Shown piece after piece: positions 25,818 through 34,364 of a stretch of 64,000 bases of DNA. The notes beneath the pieces are model-generated. The model saw only the letters and a list, made by a program, of their open reading frames with translations. It was not told the DNA's origin and searched no databases. Within the stretch, counting starts at the first letter, position 1. Each line of letters begins with the position of its first letter. The position numbers and the translations under genes were made by a program. Source of the stretch: an uncultured Desulfobulbus sp. (GTDB lineage: Bacteria; Desulfobacterota; Desulfobulbia; Desulfobulbales; Desulfobulbaceae); the NCBI RefSeq assembly GCF_963664075.1, contig NZ_OY760916.1:3803001-3867000 (forward strand). The letters run 5' to 3'.

Positions 25818-27517
25818 GTAACTACTCACACCCTCTAAAAAAAGCTCAAAACCAAATAAATAACTTGACAGGTTTTTACTGAAATTTTTCCCAATAGCCA
25901 GGAATGTCAACAAAAATGCCCATCAACGCGCTTGGTCGTCTCTAAATCGTTCCATTATTGCGTTCCGATAGCAAACAGATGCGATAGCGCTCAATCGTTC
26001 AACTCAGGGGCACACAGGAGGCCGAAAAAAGCCATGGTATAGTAAACCCATGGGAACAGTAAACAAAATAAGGGTACGCGAAGAAGTCGATCTCCTCAAA
26101 CAGGAATTTGAACAGCTTTGTTCCGCCGGCAAAGTTTCCTCTGAGATACGGGTCCTGGTCAACAGCCTGCTGGTTGTCGTCGAGTTGATACTCTCTATCT
26201 TTCTTGAGAAGACAACGCGCAAGGGAAACAAAAACTCGAGCATTCCTTCTTCGCAAACCGAAAAAGACGAAACCGCTACCAAGCACTGCACCACTACCGG
26301 CAGGGGAAAACAAGTCAATGGGCGGGTTGGTAATACACGCGTCAAAGAATCGGTCACCACTGCTCAGGTCGAGGTGTGTGATATCTGCGGAATGGTGCTG
26401 GATAGCGTTGCATGCCAGGGGCATGAACGTCGGACAAAAATCGACATCGTTTTTGAAAAAGTTGTCGAGCACATTGACGCAGAAATAAAGCAATGCCCCA
26501 ATTGTGAAGCAACAGTCAAGGGGCGTTTCCCTGAGGATATGCCGGGTAAGCTGCAGTACGGCAATGGGCTTAAAGCGTTTGCCATTCATTTGGTTATCAG
26601 CCAGATGGTCGCTTTAAACCGGGTTCAAAAACAGATAGCAGCCATGATCGGTAGCGTAATCTCCGAGGCCAGCTTGCTCAAATTTGTTTTGCGCTTGTAC
26701 CAATCACTCGAAGCATGGGAATCCAGAGCTATTGATAGGCTGCTGCAGGCTCCATCCCTGCATGTGGATGAAACCTCGTTTCGGGTTGAAGGGAAGAATC
26801 ACTGGATTCACGTCTATTCTTCCGGCGAAACAACCCTGAAAGTACTGCATCGAAAGCGGGGCAAGGAGGCAATCGAAGGATTGAATATCATCCCTCGGTA
26901 TGGCGGGGTGATCATCCATGATTGCTGGGCATCATATTTATCCTACGACCATTGCGGTCACGGACTTTGCGGCTCGCACCTTTTGCGAGAGTTGACGTTT
27001 GTCGTTGACTCTAACCAATACCGGTGGGCCCGCAATCTAAAAGCGGTGCTCCAGCAAACGTGTCGTACGGTGGCTCAACGTCCGGAAAAATGTCTTACCG
27101 AACGGGAGTATGCCAACCTGCAGAAGCGCTACCGTAATATCCTTACGCGTGGCAGCAAGGAGTTGCCCAAGATCCCTCCAAAAACCCAAGGGAAGCGCGG
27201 CAGGATAGCCAAATCCGATGCGCACAATCTTTGGGAGCGATTACAAAAGCATGAGGCGGCAGTCTTGCTTTTTGCCAAAGAACCACATGTACCGTTCACC
27301 AACAACAGAGCGGAAAGGGATCTTCGCATGGCTAAGGTAAAACAGAAAATATCCGGTTGTTTTCGACGTAAACAATATGCCCAGGCTTACTGCAGGATTT
27401 CAAGTTACCTGCAGACCATGGCAAGCCAGGGGATCAATCCTCTTGTCGCTATCCAGTTGGCACTGGCAGGAACTCTGCCTGATGCCGAAGAATAGGGGTG
27501 AGTAGTTACGTTAAAAC
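25810..27517 (+). mobile_element. IS66-family insertion sequence, copy 2, with target duplications
   Basis: The element spans 25818-27509 (1692 bp, the same as copy 1) with the same terminal repeats beginning GTAACTACTCAC. It is flanked by the 8-bp duplication GTTAAAAC at 25810-25817 and 27510-27517. It lies in the opposite direction to copy 1, about 11.8 kb away. It sits 86 bp upstream of the pentapeptide-repeat gene and may have cut off that gene's promoter. Confidence 0.95.
26050..27495 (+). CDS. IS66-family transposase, copy 2
   Basis: A 481-residue transposase with the same domain order as copy 1: coiled N-terminus, zinc-binding Cys pairs, and a DDE core with LHVDETSFRVEGKNHW, IIHDCWASY and NNRAERDLRMAKVKQKISG. 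Intact. Of about nine differences from copy 1, eight lie in the first 160 residues (for example CDIC against CDTC) and one is a Pro to Thr change near residue 380. The skew could mean recombination with another family member. Confidence 0.93.
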   Translation: MGTVNKIRVREEVDLLKQEFEQLCSAGKVSSEIRVLVNSLLVVVELILSIFLEKTTRKGNKNSSIPSSQTEKDETATKHCTTTGRGKQVNGRVGNTRVKESVTTAQVEVCDICGMVLDSVACQGHERRTKIDIVFEKVVEHIDAEIKQCPNCEATVKGRFPEDMPGKLQYGNGLKAFAIHLVISQMVALNRVQKQIAAMIGSVISEASLLKFVLRLYQSLEAWESRAIDRLLQAPSLHVDETSFRVEGKNHWIHVYSSGETTLKVLHRKRGKEAIEGLNIIPRYGGVIIHDCWASYLSYDHCGHGLCGSHLLRELTFVVDSNQYRWARNLKAVLQQTCRTVAQRPEKCLTEREYANLQKRYRNILTRGSKELPKIPPKTQGKRGRIAKSDAHNLWERLQKHEAAVLLFAKEPHVPFTNNRAERDLRMAKVKQKISGCFRRKQYAQAYCRISSYLQTMASQGINPLVAIQLALAGTLPDAEE

Positions 27518-27602
27518 TATAATAAAAGAACATGACACGCTCCACCCAAGTTGCTCATCCAAGAGAGCAGTCTTCCCATTTCCCCATTCAAGGAGGTGCA
27601 CC

Positions 27603-28247
27603 ATGATTATCAAAAAACTCAACAATCACTCCCCCCGTCCCGACCTCAACCGGCAACAGTTAGCTCTGCTCCTGGCCTGCTCAGCAAAAAAGGATATGAC
27701 ACATTGGAACAGATATCGGAAAGAGCACCCGGAACATTCAGTGCTGCTGCGCAAAGTGTGCTTAGCGAAAGCCTATCTGCGGGGAGCAGACTTGCATAAC
27801 GCGGATTTGCGTGGCGCAAACCTGCGGGGGGCCGACCTGAGCGGGGAAAGACGAGCTGATTTCAGCCGCACATGGGCTGATCTCAGTGGAGCCGATCTGA
27901 GCAAAACGGATCTTTGCGGCACTGATTTTCGAGGCGCAGACCTCAGTGGTGTCGATTTCTCGCAGTCCTACCTCTATTACACCAACCTCAGCTGGACAAA
28001 CCTCAACGGCGCCAACTTTCACCAGTCCGACTTCTGGTCCATGTACTATGAGGCAACAGTGAAAGACGTTGATCTCAACCAGGCCCATAGGCGACTGTAC
28101 CAATTCTCAAGAATTGGCTGCCAATATTCCGGGGCCAAACCGGCCGCCTCACTCTTGAGTGTCCTGCGGCCTGCAGCGAGCGGCCCTCATACGCCAAAAA
28201 ATGCTGAGACAGTGGCTCTGGAAATGACGCTCAAGATTGCGGTGTAA
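27603..28247 (+). CDS. Pentapeptide-repeat protein
   Basis: A 214-residue protein. I start it at ATG 27603, which has AGGAGG 6 nt upstream; a longer frame from 27498 would run from inside the IS. Residues about 56-150 are pentapeptide repeats of the A(D/N)LxX type (YLRGADLHNADLRGANLRGA, LSGADLSKTDL), which fold into a square beta-helix. Known roles include DNA mimicry and gyrase protection, but many have no known role. The repeat run is broken around residue 90 and ends in a region without motifs. Confidence 0.8.
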   Translation: MIIKKLNNHSPRPDLNRQQLALLLACSAKKDMTHWNRYRKEHPEHSVLLRKVCLAKAYLRGADLHNADLRGANLRGADLSGERRADFSRTWADLSGADLSKTDLCGTDFRGADLSGVDFSQSYLYYTNLSWTNLNGANFHQSDFWSMYYEATVKDVDLNQAHRRLYQFSRIGCQYSGAKPAASLLSVLRPAASGPHTPKNAETVALEMTLKIAV

Positions 28248-28294
28248 GACGAGTTCGACGTCTGCTCTGCAAAGTGCTGCCCCATGCTGTTTTC

Positions 28295-29974
28295 TCAACA
28301 AGATCTGTTTGCGGCAAAGGATGAATCATCATAGGAGATGGGACGTTGCAGTCCCATCTTTTTTATCCGTGCCGCAAGCGTCGTTGGCTTGAGACCAAGG
28401 AGGGCTGCTGCCCCATCGCTTCCGTAGATCTTCCAGCCGCACTGATTCAGGGCGGCCAGTGTGTTGCTTCGCATCAGTGCAGCAATCTCTTGCTCTCTGA
28501 GAATATTGGCGACTTCACCTTGCTGCTTTTCACTGGTGGCCAGTCGTGCTTCTCCTTCTGCTCCCCTTTGAACCGTTACAGCAGATCGTGGCAGGTTCAG
28601 ATATAAGGCACCAGAATGGGCATAAATCGCCACCTGCTCGATAATATTGCGCAATTCACGCACATTACCTGGCCAGCTATACGCGACAAGCTGATCAAGT
28701 TGTGGTTGGCTAAAACGCAACGGAGGTCTATTCATCTCTTGCAGGGCCTTTTCCAAAAAATAATTTGCCAACAGAATTATATCCTCAGGACGCTGGCGCA
28801 ATGGTGGCACCTTGATAGGAAAGACACCGAGCCGAAAATAGAGATCCTCACGAAACCGTTTTGCCAGGACCTCTTCTTCCAGGTTTTTATTGGTCGCCGC
28901 AATAATGCGTGCATCGGTAGTGCGTACCCGCTGCTCCCCCACCCGCTCATATTCGCCCTCCTGCAACACGCGCAGCAACTTGCTCTGCTGTTCAAGCGGA
29001 ATCTCACCCAATTCATCAAGAAAGAGCGTTCCACCATCAGCTGCCTCAAATCGCCCCATCCGATCACGCAGGGCACCAGTGAACGCGCCCTTGGCATGAC
29101 CAAAAAATTCGCTCTCAAACAAATCCCGTGAAATGGAGGCACAGTTCACCTTGATAAGCGGTCGATCCTTCCGCAGACTGCGATGATGGATTTCCCGCGC
29201 AACCAGTTCTTTACCTGTGCCCGACTCTCCTAAAATCAGCACACTGGCATTGGTGGGGGCGACAAGATCAATTTGATTTATAACCTGTTGCAGCGCCCGA
29301 CTCTGACCGATAAATCCTCCCGAGGCAGCAACATCAAAGAGCTCTTCTCGAAGACAGGAATTTTCATATTCCAGCTTTGTTTTCAACTCCTGGATCTCTG
29401 CAAAGACCAGCGTGTTCGCCAGGGCCGCCGCCGCATGATCAGCGATAAGCCTGAGCACATCAAGCACATCTGCATTCAAGGGCAACCTGGTAAAAACAGC
29501 GAGGACACCAAGCACCTCTCCCTGAAACATAAGCGGTTGCCCGGCAAATCCGAGAATATTCTCTCGCCGAGCCCACTCCATATCAGCAATCCAGGTTGAA
29601 CCCCGATCTATGGCTTCCACCACGATGGGCTGACCGCTGGCTGCAATATGCCCCACTTTTCTGGCCCCCAGTGGGAATCGACTGTACTGCCCGTCGATAT
29701 TGTTCCACTGTAGCTGCGCATCCTGAATGGAACGCCCCGCGCTGGCAACAAGATGTAGGCAACTCTCGTGATGCGTACACTCTGCTTGCACCGGGCAAGT
29801 AGAGCAGGTATCCCCCGGACGCAAAGTCCAGATACGCGCCAGGGCAATCTGGCCAAGACCCGCCAGACGGCGGACAACGATCGCAAACAATTTTTCTGCT
29901 GAACGCTGCTTCGCCATTTCCAGTAATAACTGGTGAACGGCCTCCCGTTGAAACATTAACGTGGCTGGTTTCAT
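28295..29974 (-). CDS. Sigma-54 activator with Cys-containing GAF domain
   Basis: A 559-residue bacterial enhancer-binding protein. A GAF sensor domain (about 10-185) contains four Cys at 57, 60, 66 and 72 (C-x2-C-x5-C-x5-C), which could bind an iron-sulfur cluster or zinc. The AAA+ domain (about 215-445) has Walker A GESGTGKE (249-256), GAFTGA (296-301) for contact with sigma-54, and Walker B GTLFLDE (315-321). A Fis-like helix-turn-helix closes the chain ([24 protein letters not shown]). All activator motifs are intact. It is divergent from the gene at 30284, with a palindrome and sigma-54 promoter between, so that gene is its likely target. Confidence 0.93.
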   Translation of the reverse strand: MKPATLMFQREAVHQLLLEMAKQRSAEKLFAIVVRRLAGLGQIALARIWTLRPGDTCSTCPVQAECTHHESCLHLVASAGRSIQDAQLQWNNIDGQYSRFPLGARKVGHIAASGQPIVVEAIDRGSTWIADMEWARRENILGFAGQPLMFQGEVLGVLAVFTRLPLNADVLDVLRLIADHAAAALANTLVFAEIQELKTKLEYENSCLREELFDVAASGGFIGQSRALQQVINQIDLVAPTNASVLILGESGTGKELVAREIHHRSLRKDRPLIKVNCASISRDLFESEFFGHAKGAFTGALRDRMGRFEAADGGTLFLDELGEIPLEQQSKLLRVLQEGEYERVGEQRVRTTDARIIAATNKNLEEEVLAKRFREDLYFRLGVFPIKVPPLRQRPEDIILLANYFLEKALQEMNRPPLRFSQPQLDQLVAYSWPGNVRELRNIIEQVAIYAHSGALYLNLPRSAVTVQRGAEGEARLATSEKQQGEVANILREQEIAALMRSNTLAALNQCGWKIYGSDGAAALLGLKPTTLAARIKKMGLQRPISYDDSSFAANRSC

Positions 29975-30060
29975 GTATTCCCTTGCTTAAACAGCTTCCA
30001 CTTGCCTGGACATTCTTGGCAGACGCCCCACTCAATAACCGCAAAATCATGCGACTCAAG

Positions 30061-30093
30061 CAACAATATTTTGTTGATAACAAAATATTGTTG
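30061..30093. promoter_or_regulatory. 33-bp palindrome: likely enhancer site
   Basis: CAACAATATTTTGTT (30061-30075) and its exact complement (30079-30093) flank GAT. The centre lies about 82 bp upstream of the -24 element at 30159, the usual place for an enhancer-binding protein. It is also 87-119 bp from the activator's own start, so it could allow autoregulation. Confidence 0.7.
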
Positions 30094-30157
30094 CTTTCGC
30101 AGCAGTAAAAGCCCCCACAAAAGCGCCAAGTCACTGGAAAAAGGAAGAAGTACTATC

Positions 30158-30173
30158 AGGCATAGTCTTTGCT
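30158..30173 (+). promoter_or_regulatory. Sigma-54 (-24/-12) promoter
   Basis: AGGCATAGTCTTTGCT fits the consensus TGGCACG-N4-TTGCA/T, with GG (30159-30160) and GC (30171-30172) exactly 10 nt apart. It points toward the gene at 30284 and lies between the palindrome and that gene. Confidence 0.65.
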
Positions 30174-30283
30174 GTTGGAGAAACACTTCATCGATCACTC
30201 TGGAGACATCGTTCACCACGAAAAAATACAATCAGGTAATCCAAGCCACAGATCTCCAGATAAATTTTGCCCAAGGTATAACC

Positions 30284-30985
30284 ATGACCCAAATCATGCC
30301 CTCACAATACACCGATCCCACAACTGGCATCTGCTTTGTTTCTATTCCCCAAGGGACATTTATCATGGGGAGTCCACGGGAGGAGAAAAATCGAAAAGCC
30401 TGCGAAGGGCCGCAACATATCGTTCACATCTCCGCCTTTCACCTGGCACAGTTTCAGGTGACCCAGGAACAATACAGCATAATTATGGGCGTAAATCCCA
30501 GTGACCTGCTTGGTGCCAACTGTCCGGTGGACTGTGTAAGCTGGGAGGACGCCCAAGCCTTCATCTCAACGCTCAATGCAGTTAGCCAAGCCACATACCG
30601 ACTTCCCACTGAAGCGGAATGGGAATATAGCTGCCGGGCCTCAACCCAAACCCCATTTTACTTTGGCCAAACGATCACCCCCGATCAGGTAAATTATGGG
30701 TCTAAGACCTCCTGCCGCAACACTCCGATGGGTATCCATCCTCCCAACGGTTTTGGGCTCTACGATATGCACGGCAACGTTTATGAATGGTGTGAAGATA
30801 CCTGGCATGACAGCTACCAGGGAGCCCCTAGCGACGGTTCCGCCTGGGTGGATGAATCCACGAATCATAAGGTTTATCGCGGCGGAGCCTGGAACACCAG
30901 CGCTCACTTCGCTCGCTCCGCCTACCGCTTCCATCAGCCACAGACCTGGGCGTATTACAATATCGGCTTCCGCCTGGCCTTCTGA
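30284..30985 (+). CDS. Formylglycine-generating-enzyme-like (SUMF1) protein
   Basis: A 233-residue protein. ATG 30284 has AAGG upstream and begins the conserved part; earlier codons have no family match. FGE-sulfatase motifs: FVSIPQGTFIMGS, FQVTQEQYSIIMG, PVDCVSWEDAQAF, YRLPTEAEWEYSCRA, GLYDMHGNVYEWCEDTW and VYRGGAWNT..FARSAYR...IGFRLA. The family oxidises a Cys to formylglycine in sulfatases, or serves other roles as a lectin-like or cofactor-binding domain. No sulfatase gene is nearby, so the substrate is open. Cytoplasmic, as there is no signal peptide. Likely sigma-54 controlled. Confidence 0.87.
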   Translation: MTQIMPSQYTDPTTGICFVSIPQGTFIMGSPREEKNRKACEGPQHIVHISAFHLAQFQVTQEQYSIIMGVNPSDLLGANCPVDCVSWEDAQAFISTLNAVSQATYRLPTEAEWEYSCRASTQTPFYFGQTITPDQVNYGSKTSCRNTPMGIHPPNGFGLYDMHGNVYEWCEDTWHDSYQGAPSDGSAWVDESTNHKVYRGGAWNTSAHFARSAYRFHQPQTWAYYNIGFRLAF

Positions 30986-31012
30986 TCTCCCCCTGCTCCA
31001 GACACTACGCAC

Positions 31013-31648
31013 ATGAAACCAGCAAAAAAAAAGCCCCTGCGTCTCATTTTCCCTCAATGGCAGGGAGGGAATAATCCACTCTACCACCTGGGAGCACAAC
31101 TGCTTGAGTGGCTCGCTCCCCAACCAACGGGCCCGGTTGAGGAAATAGCGGTTCCCCTTCCCGATGAGAGACAACTTCCGCTTGAAAAGGGGATGGTTGC
31201 CCGCCAACAACTTCTGCAGCAATTACAGATGGCAGGCGAACGTATCCAGAAGCATCAGCCTGATCATCTCATTGTCTTTGGCGGAGACTGCTTGGTCGAA
31301 CTGGCACCTTTTGGGTACTTCAGCCAGAAACATGGAAGCGACCTGGCAATCCTCTGGATCGATCCCCATCCCGACATCATGACCACCCAACAGTTTGAAC
31401 ATGGCCATGCAATGGTCCTGGGCATGCTGATGGGCCATGGTGACACTGACTTTGTCCAAACCGTGTCCCGGCCCCTTTCCCCCGATCAGATTCTCTATGT
31501 GGGATTAAATGAACCGAACACCTGCCCTGGGATGCGCTGGCACTCAAAAACATGCTCGCAAAACTTCCTCTTTTGGCTCAAGAAGCAAAGAGCACCCAAA
31601 AATGCACAACATAATCTGCTAGCCTGGTCGGTTGGTGGTGATGCATGA
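31013..31648 (+). pseudogene. Arginase/ureohydrolase-like gene, truncated and frameshifted
   Basis: A 211-codon frame. Residues 85-130 carry ureohydrolase motifs: LIVFGGDCLVEL and LAILWIDPHPDIMT (D-x-H-x-D metal ligands), then FEHGHAMVLGML. Near 31520 the frame seems to shift: the other frame reads EHLPWDALALKNMLAKLPLL and then stops. The second metal motif (D-x-D-x-x-D) expected near residue 200 of this family of about 290-300 residues is absent in all frames. It lies 27 bp after the FGE-like gene and was probably co-transcribed. A catalytic product is unlikely. Confidence 0.65.
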
Positions 31649-32436
31649 CCTGCTACGTTGAATGCTCTTCGACACCGCAATTGCTTCAGGGAACTCTCGT
31701 ATGCCAGCGGAAATTCTCTGGGAAATAATCGGTATGCAACCATTTACCCCTGCCCAAATGGTGTAGAGGTCTGTGCCTCTCCCCAATCGACCGGCTTGCT
31801 CCTCCGCCGCGAATCCATTGCGCCACAAGGCATTTCGTCTGTGGCGCAAAAACGCTTGACCGACCCATCAATACATGAAATAATTTTAACGTTAAATTAG
31901 AGATTTACGTTTAAATCATTTCATTCCTAAGGCGAAGTCATGCAAACGTTCAAAACCGCACAGCGCAGCAATTCGCAGACAAAAGAACCAACATCTGCAA
32001 AAAAACCCGCCCCCTACACGACCTCACGCCTCTGAACAGCACCACAAACTTCAGGCAATTCTTTACCCCGACAATGCCCCCCATTTAGCTCTCAGTGATT
32101 CCCAGCAGAGAAACTTCCAGCAGTCTCTTGCCAATATCTCCTTTGCACCACAATCAAAGACGTGTGTCCGTATGGATGGAGATATATTCATCCACCCGTT
32201 TCCAAAATCCCTCATCATTACATCCCGCAAAATTAGATCCGGTTCAAATCTCTCCAGCATCTGCAAGGCCCGTTCACCGGAGTCGGTACTGCCCCCTGGC
32301 GACCGGAGATAAAAACCTGTCCAAACGACTGGAAAAACAATGCAAAATTAAAAAAAAGGCTGTATAGAGCAGCCCCTTATTACGCCCTGGATCCCCAAGG
32401 CAAATTTTTCTTTCTTGCATCTTTTCCGGTATTTCC
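31649..32436. other. Decayed stretch between pseudogenes
   Basis: No intact gene. A perfect 10-bp hairpin (TTGCGCCACA at 31817-31826 with its complement at 31839-31848) has no T run. A 31-codon frame from ATG 31940 has a weak ribosome site and no family. A response-regulator remnant is listed separately at 32187-32300. Confidence 0.5.
32187..32300 (-). pseudogene. Response-regulator receiver remnant
   Basis: The minus strand reads STDSGERALQMLERFEPDLI, then LRDVMMRDFGNGWMN. This matches the middle of receiver domains (G..AL..l....PDLIL.DvMMp...G), including the phosphoacceptor Asp position in RDVMM. There is no start and no frame on either side. Confidence 0.55.
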
Positions 32437-32819
32437 ATGCGACAGCTTGTATTTTGTTTTTGTGCTCTGCTTTTCTCCTGCCAATCTTCTCTGGCCGCTC
32501 ATCTCCATCCTGAAAAATACTATCAGAATAAATGGTGTCGAGAACATCGAGGCCAAAGCGAGGTTGTGCTTTCGGACCGAACCCGGGCCGACTGCATCAC
32601 CGCTGAGAGCGCTATTGAGTTTGATTTTGGCAAAAAATGGGCGGAGAGCCTGGGGCAGGCCTTCTATTAGCCCTACAGACAGGAAAACGGGCCGGAATTG
32701 TGCTGATTTTGGAGAGTCCCAAAGACCGCAAATACTGGCTCCGGCTCAACAGCACCATCGCCCATTTTCGCCTGCCGGTGGACACCTGGATCATGGAGGG
32801 AGAAACTCGTAAGCGCTAA
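32437..32819 (+). pseudogene. Secreted hypothetical protein gene with a frameshift
   Basis: The first frame gives a signal peptide (CFCALLFSCQSSLAA) and EKYYQNKWCREHRGQSEVVL, SDRTRADCITAESAIEFDFG and KKWAESLGQAFY, then a stop at 32668. From 32667 the next frame continues with ALQTGKRAGIVLILESPKDR, KYWLRLNSTIAHFRLPVDTW and a stop at 32819. The two parts join into one protein of about 128 residues of a widespread small-protein type with two Cys. One missing base near 32666 explains it. A sequencing error is possible. Confidence 0.75.
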
Positions 32820-32839
32820 GCCCGGATTTTTCATCCGCG

Positions 32840-33196
32840 TCAGGGGCCAACAAGCTTACTGCGAAACATAAAAAAGACAGCACCTAGCAAACAGATACCT
32901 GCTCCGAGGTAGTCCAGGGTGAGTTTTTCCTTCATGAAAAATACTGAGAAGGGAACAAAGACCGAGAGGGTGATCACTTCCTGGAGAATCTTCAGTTGAC
33001 CAATGGTCATGACTTCATGCCCCAACCGGTTTGCAGGCACCTGAAGCAGGTACTCGAGCAAGGCAATGCCCCAACTGACAAAGGCTGCAATCAACCAGGG
33101 TTTATGCGAGAGATTGCGCAAATGCCCATACCAGGCAAATGTCATAAAGACATTGCTGCAACAAAGCAAAAATATCGTCAATACAATTCTCTGCAT
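32840..33196 (-). CDS. DUF486 / DMT-superfamily small membrane protein
   Basis: A 118-residue protein; I start it at ATG 33196 (MQRIVLTIF), since the upstream extension is hydrophilic, lacks family match, and covers the attachment site. Four membrane helices are visible at about 2-20, 30-48, 62-82 and 92-112, with FAWYGHLRN and ITLSVFVPFSVFFMKE. DUF486 proteins resemble small multidrug transporters in fold; the substrate is unknown. It lies on the chromosome side of the boundary of the 12-kb element. Confidence 0.8.
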   Translation of the reverse strand: MQRIVLTIFLLCCSNVFMTFAWYGHLRNLSHKPWLIAAFVSWGIALLEYLLQVPANRLGHEVMTIGQLKILQEVITLSVFVPFSVFFMKEKLTLDYLGAGICLLGAVFFMFRSKLVGP

Positions 33197-33213
33197 AGCC
33201 TGTACACCCAAAC

Positions 33214-33251
33214 AAAAAAAGCCGTATCCGGAGTTATTCAGGATACGGCTT
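33214..33251 (-). terminator. Displaced terminator of tRNA-Ser
   Basis: AAGCCGTATCC (33219-33229) pairs perfectly with GGATACGGCTT (33241-33251); on the minus strand seven T follow. It lies only a few bases from the short copy of the tRNA-Ser end at 33258. Before the element inserted it would have followed the CCA of tRNA-Ser directly. The insertion moved it 12.2 kb away. Confidence 0.75.
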
Positions 33252-33257
33252 GTGGCT

Positions 33258-33275
33258 TTTTTTGGCGGGAAGCAG
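33258..33275. other. Left attachment core of the 12.2-kb element
   Basis: TTTTTGGCGGGAAGCAG matches the 3' end of tRNA-Ser at 45470-45487 (TTTTTGGCGGAGAAGCAG) except for one missing A. Chromosomal DNA lies to its left, element DNA to its right. Confidence 0.65.
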
Positions 33276-33338
33276 ACCTTCACATTCACCAACCAACACA
33301 CCGTTATCACAGAGTTATTTTTTCACGATCCGAGGAGA

Positions 33339-33358
33339 TACCGTCAAAAGTACCGTCA
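33339..33358. repeat. Integrase arm sites, left end
   Basis: TACCGTCA at 33339-33346 and 33351-33358, 12 bp apart and in the same direction. The same pair, with the same spacing, occurs at the right end (45340 and 45352). Confidence 0.65.
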
Positions 33359-33378
33359 CGGTCTTCTTGTCACCCCTG

Positions 33379-33855
33379 TTATTCGGGTGCGATTTTGACG
33401 TTCGGTTTTGTCTCTTTCACGGTCACATATTTTTCAATTGTGGCCTTAACCTCGTCGGCATTTTGTATACCCAAGGCGTGCTCTGACTGCATGAACTTTT
33501 TAAAATCACCTGTTGTTTTGTAAGAAGCGCTTTTGGCAAAGAACCGGCCAAACAACGGCCCCAGAGGAACCGATATATCCTCAATATCTTTGCTCACAGA
33601 AAAGGATTCCCGGAAAGTGATAACAGCCTTTGCCGATACCCCTTGAAGAGAAACTGTGGTCGTTCCTTCCCGCCTGGCTTGTGCGATCTCTACGAGCCTG
33701 GCTTGCACCGACTCAAGCTCCCCCTGCAAGGCATCCACCTTGCTCTTGAGTCTCAGCCCCTTTTGAATGAGCTTTTCAACATCCGCATCTTCTGCAGGCA
33801 TGAGGTATTGTTTACCTTCAACCTGCACCCTCTTGATTTGTTTTACAGCCTTCAT
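33379..33855 (-). CDS. Hypothetical phage-like protein
   Basis: A 158-residue protein with a coiled-coil at about 30-62 (LRLKSKVDALQGELESVQARLVEIAQA) and a mixed C-terminal part (GVSAKAVITFRESFSVSKDIEDI). Length and layout recall host-nuclease-inhibitor-like or replication accessory proteins of Mu-like phages, but I cannot confirm a family. It is the outermost gene at the left end of the element and would be transcribed toward the attachment site. Confidence 0.6.
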   Translation of the reverse strand: MKAVKQIKRVQVEGKQYLMPAEDADVEKLIQKGLRLKSKVDALQGELESVQARLVEIAQARREGTTTVSLQGVSAKAVITFRESFSVSKDIEDISVPLGPLFGRFFAKSASYKTTGDFKKFMQSEHALGIQNADEVKATIEKYVTVKETKPNVKIAPE

Positions 33856-34364
33856 TTCCCCCCTTTATCAGTGGCTAAACGTTCCCATGAAATCTCGCCA
33901 TATCCCGGATGATCCCGCTTGTTTTTGTGGATACCCTGCTTTTTCAAGCCAATCCTTACGCATTCACGGGGATGTGCGCCTATATGCCCCTTATTGAAAA
34001 ATCAACTCCTCAAAGGCCGGTGGACACGGGGGCCGCACCCCGCAAAAATCTGACATGACAAAAGTTTGCATGTTAAAACAACGTGAAATTTTAACATTTT
34101 GCACAATTAAAAAATATCTCATCTTATTGTTATATCGTTATTTATTATCATTCAGCTTTTAAAAAGCTGAATAGAAAATAAGTATTTGTTCGGTTATGCC
34201 AAACGGCAAGAGAAACAATGCAAAGTATTGATATTACATGATAAAACGCGTTAAACCTTAAAGGGCATGGGATATAATCTTACTATTACACGTACTTGGT
34301 ATTTTTATCATGTAAAGACAAGCAATTAGCCTTTCGTTAAAACAACTTGCCCGTTGTTAAAACA
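33856..34364. other. AT-rich gene-free stretch inside the 12.2-kb element
   Basis: No gene is visible. A 23-bp palindrome (ATTCAGCTTTT, centre A, and its complement) at 34150-34172 may be an operator or terminator. Several GTTAAAAC words occur (34073, 34337, 34357). The last two frame AACAAC/GTTGTT just after the end of the recombinase gene. Confidence 0.5.

Noticed and set aside
12296..27517. Composite transposon bounded by the two IS66 copies
   Set aside because: Each copy has its own, different 8-bp duplication, so the segment did not move as one unit.
30002..30283. N-terminal extension of the FGE-like gene
   Set aside because: It reads through the palindrome and the sigma-54 promoter, has no family match, and ATG 30284 has a ribosome site.
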